Of a stretch of 8,040 nucleotides of DNA, positions 5,997-8,040 are shown one piece after another. The stretch is from Fusobacterium sp. (GTDB taxonomy: Bacteria > Fusobacteriota > Fusobacteriia > Fusobacteriales > Fusobacteriaceae). Position numbers and translations under genes: made by a program. The notes beneath the pieces were generated by a model that was given only the letters and a program-made list of their open reading frames with translations, did not search any database and had not been told where the DNA came from. How positions within the stretch are numbered: the first letter of the stretch is position 1; each line of letters opens with the position of its first letter. Location of the stretch: the NCBI GenBank assembly GCA_030527385.1, contig JAUNAY010000054.1, positions 1 to 8,040 of the forward strand, given 5' to 3'.

Positions 5997-6053
5997 AATA
6001 TATATATTTTTTTTAAATGTTTTGAAAATAAATCTATCAATGGTATAATAATA

Positions 6054-7478
6054 TCATTTTATGCACTCTGAGTAAACAGAGAAATTAACTTTTTTCCAAA
6101 TAATTTTACTATCACACTCTATTTTTATCTTTATTTTATCATTTTCATCAATAATAGATTTAATAGTATGATTAAAAATTGTGTGTAGATTTTTCTTTTC
6201 AGCTCCTATAATTTTTCTAATTCTGTTATTTATTTTAAATAAAGTTTTATCTTTAGAATGATTTTCTCCCTCAATAGTTACAGTCACATCTAAATTTTTA
6301 TTTGGAAACTCTTTTTCAATATTTTTTACACGAACTACTGCCTCATATAGATCCTCTTCCTTTAAAGTTTCAGGTATATCCACTTCAAGTTCAATATAAT
6401 CAGTAGGAAGATTAGTTATATTTTCAAATATAAAATTGTATTGGCTAATTGTTTGCTCGCCACACATATCTATCTGCATCAATTTTTTTATATTTTCATA
6501 GTCATAACCCTTACCAATTAGATACATAAGTTTTGTAACTGCTGCTTCTGGTGTTAAATCAACTCCACTTATAACACCAGCATCTGTAAGTTTTGCACTT
6601 GCTTCATAAAGTCCCATTTTTACAAATCCTTTGGTACATTGTGTTATGTCAACTATAACAATTCCTTTAGATGATATATATTTTAAAACATCTAAAAATT
6701 CTTGATTGGTAGGTGCGTTTCCATTTCCAAAAGTTTTTAAAATAACACCTTTTATTTCATTTGTGTTTTCAAAGATTGTTTTTAAATATGCAGGATTTAA
6801 CCCTGGGAAAAGCTCAAGTACGATTACTCTACTATCCATATAGGGATCTATATGAAACTTTTTGTTGATAGGAGCTTTTAAAATTCTGTCTTTAATTATT
6901 CTAATATCCCCTCCAGCTTCACCAATAGCAGGATAGTTAGGAGATGAAAAGCCAAAATAGTTAGTGGCATCTATTTTTCTTGATCTGTTTCCTCTCATCA
7001 AAGTGTCTCTAAAAAATATAGATACTTCTGGGACAAGTTTTATTCCATAAATTTCGTTACCAGCTATTTGAATAGCTGTAATCAAATTTTGAAGAGCATC
7101 ACTTCTTGGAAATTGTAGTGGTACTTGTGAACCTGTTAAAACTACAGGTTTATCTAAATTTTTAAGGATAAAAGATAAAGCTGATGCAGTAAATGCCATA
7201 GTGTCTGTACCGTGTAGCACAACAAATCCTCTATAATTATCATAATTTTTTTCAATAATTTTAGCAATATCTATCCACACCTTTGGTGACATATCTGATG
7301 AATCTATCAAAGGGGAAAATTGATAGTAATCAGTAGGAAATTTTTCTAAAATTGGGTGTTCCTTAGCTATTTCATTCCAGTCATTAGCCGGTCTTAAAGG
7401 GCTAGAGGGATCATTTTTTTCACTGTTTACCATTCCAATGGTTCCACCTGTGTTAATTATTAAAACTTTGTCTAGCAT
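6054..7478 (-). CDS. ansA: Type I (AnsA-like) L-asparaginase with C-terminal extension
   Basis: A 474-residue enzyme that hydrolyses L-asparagine to L-aspartate and ammonia. No signal peptide is present, which fits the cytoplasmic type I class. The expected threonine-amidase residues are seen: NTGGTIGM 9-16 with T10, DSSDM 59-63, HGTDTMAFTASALS 89-102 with T91 and D92, and RGNRSRK 162-168 with K168; ITQC (278-281) matches the conserved ITQC/LTQC element. Residues 1 to about 345 align in my reading with the whole of Escherichia coli AnsA (338 residues). Residues about 346-474 are extra: a charged, Lys/Glu-rich stretch with no membrane segment, no cysteine cluster and no domain I recognise. The start has GGAGG about 5 bases before the ATG. 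The stop of the upstream phosphotransferase is 14 bases away, so the two genes are co-transcribed. It precedes aspA in a likely Asn to Asp to fumarate route. Confidence 0.92.
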   Translation of the reverse strand: MLDKVLIINTGGTIGMVNSEKNDPSSPLRPANDWNEIAKEHPILEKFPTDYYQFSPLIDSSDMSPKVWIDIAKIIEKNYDNYRGFVVLHGTDTMAFTASALSFILKNLDKPVVLTGSQVPLQFPRSDALQNLITAIQIAGNEIYGIKLVPEVSIFFRDTLMRGNRSRKIDATNYFGFSSPNYPAIGEAGGDIRIIKDRILKAPINKKFHIDPYMDSRVIVLELFPGLNPAYLKTIFENTNEIKGVILKTFGNGNAPTNQEFLDVLKYISSKGIVIVDITQCTKGFVKMGLYEASAKLTDAGVISGVDLTPEAAVTKLMYLIGKGYDYENIKKLMQIDMCGEQTISQYNFIFENITNLPTDYIELEVDIPETLKEEDLYEAVVRVKNIEKEFPNKNLDVTVTIEGENHSKDKTLFKINNRIRKIIGAEKKNLHTIFNHTIKSIIDENDKIKIKIECDSKIIWKKVNFSVYSECIK

Positions 7479-7492
7479 ATCTCCTCCAAATT

Positions 7493-8040
7493 TTAATTAT
7501 TATTTTTTAAAAGAGTCATAAGATTTTTATAACTTTTATTTTCAATCAAAATATTCTCTTCTTTTCGTACAATCAATCTATCTATTCTAAGCAAAATAAA
7601 GATTAAAGCCATTTTTAAAATTCCCATATCTAAAAGTTTTTTCTCCTCAAATGATAATTTACGTATAGTTTCATAGGAATTTAAAAAAATATCAATATAC
7701 TCTTTCTCTTTTTTAAAATCAAAATTATTTATTTTAATCCAAAAATTTATAATTATAGCAATATCAAAAATAAAAGGAGCAGAGGTAGCATCGTTAAAAT
7801 CAAGAATACCTATAATTTTTTCATCTTTTACAAAGACATTATCTGGAAAAATATCATTATGAATAATGCCAGTTGGAAGATTTGAAAAATCTATTTTTAA
7901 AACTCTGTTAGAAGTTTCTAAAATTTTTTCTTTATCCTCTCTTGGAATTTCAATCTCTTTTAAATTTAGTTTTTTTAAATAATATATATCATCAACTCTT
8001 GATTTTCTATCAATAATTTTACCTTTGGAAAAATTATGAA
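7493..8040 (-). CDS. Homoserine-kinase/APH-type phosphotransferase, 5' end outside window (partial)
   Basis: An open frame enters from the right edge and ends at TAA 7493-7495, giving 181 C-terminal residues; the N-terminal lobe with the ATP loop is missing. Visible kinase features are a Brenner-type catalytic loop LPTGIIHNDIFPDNVF and, after a short gap, GILDFNDA with the metal-binding aspartate of the DFG-equivalent. The phrase LPTG-(V/I)-IH-x-D-x-FPDNVF and the following DIAIIINFW are characteristic of the ThrB-like homoserine kinase branch of the aminoglycoside phosphotransferase family (homoserine to O-phosphohomoserine, threonine synthesis). Many uncharacterised small-molecule kinases share these motifs, so the substrate is not settled. 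The gene runs into the asparaginase gene with a 14-base gap containing the latter's ribosome binding site, so the pair is an operon. Confidence 0.8.
   Translation of the reverse strand, partial: HNFSKGKIIDRKSRVDDIYYLKKLNLKEIEIPREDKEKILETSNRVLKIDFSNLPTGIIHNDIFPDNVFVKDEKIIGILDFNDATSAPFIFDIAIIINFWIKINNFDFKKEKEYIDIFLNSYETIRKLSFEEKKLLDMGILKMALIFILLRIDRLIVRKEENILIENKSYKNLMTLLKNNN

Noticed and set aside
6037..6059. AATGGTAT/ATATCATT inverted repeat over the asparaginase stop codon as a terminator
   Set aside because: On the transcribed (minus) strand the stem contains a mismatch, is AT-only in its core and has no U-run after it.
1..8040. Mobile element, CRISPR array, tRNA, rRNA or riboswitch
   Set aside because: I saw no transposase, no regularly spaced repeats, no tRNA-like cloverleaf and no conserved riboswitch core; all long stretches are explained by the minus-strand genes and short AT-rich gaps.

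Overview
The window is AT-rich DNA with all recognisable genes on the minus strand. Codon use (AGA, TTA and ATA dominate), strong GGAGG ribosome binding sites and the gene content suggest an anaerobic, amino-acid-fermenting bacterium, most likely of the Fusobacteriota (Fusobacterium or Cetobacterium type). That assignment is inference from composition and protein style; no rRNA or other marker is present.

In transcription order (high to low coordinates) the layout is as follows. A 3' fragment of a homoserine-kinase/APH-type phosphotransferase (7493-8040) is followed after 14 bases by a type I L-asparaginase with an unexplained C-terminal extension of about 120 residues (6054-7478). An AT-rich gap carries a weak terminator and a good sigma-70-type promoter for aspartate ammonia-lyase aspA (4426-5841), which ends at a perfect 10-bp hairpin terminator. 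Next comes a second unit: a flavodoxin-fold/2[4Fe-4S] ferredoxin protein (EFR1-like, 3507-4277), a single-domain rhodanese (3066-3401) and a 7-alpha-hydroxysteroid-dehydrogenase-like SDR (hdhA, 2264-3037), closed by a strong terminator at 2221-2252. A third unit has its own promoter at 2134-2163, a leader of about 185 nt, a DEAD-box RNA helicase with a DbpA-type RNA-binding domain (349-1941), and 16 bases later the start of a ribbon-helix-helix-type regulator that runs off the left edge (1-332).

Functionally, the right half forms an asparagine to aspartate to fumarate route (AnsA then AspA), which would feed fermentation or fumarate respiration. The middle unit is redox and sulfur themed. The left unit is RNA remodelling plus a probable regulator. 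For two genes (rhodanese and EFR1) the longest ORF overstates the N-terminus, because the ribosome binding site lies inside the extra codons; corrected starts are given.

I did not find a clear new system, mobile element, CRISPR array or RNA gene. The best leads are a 13-bp perfect inverted repeat whose one arm covers the rhodanese start codon, a pair of TGTGA direct repeats beside a TATAAT box, the asparaginase extension, and the structured helicase leader.
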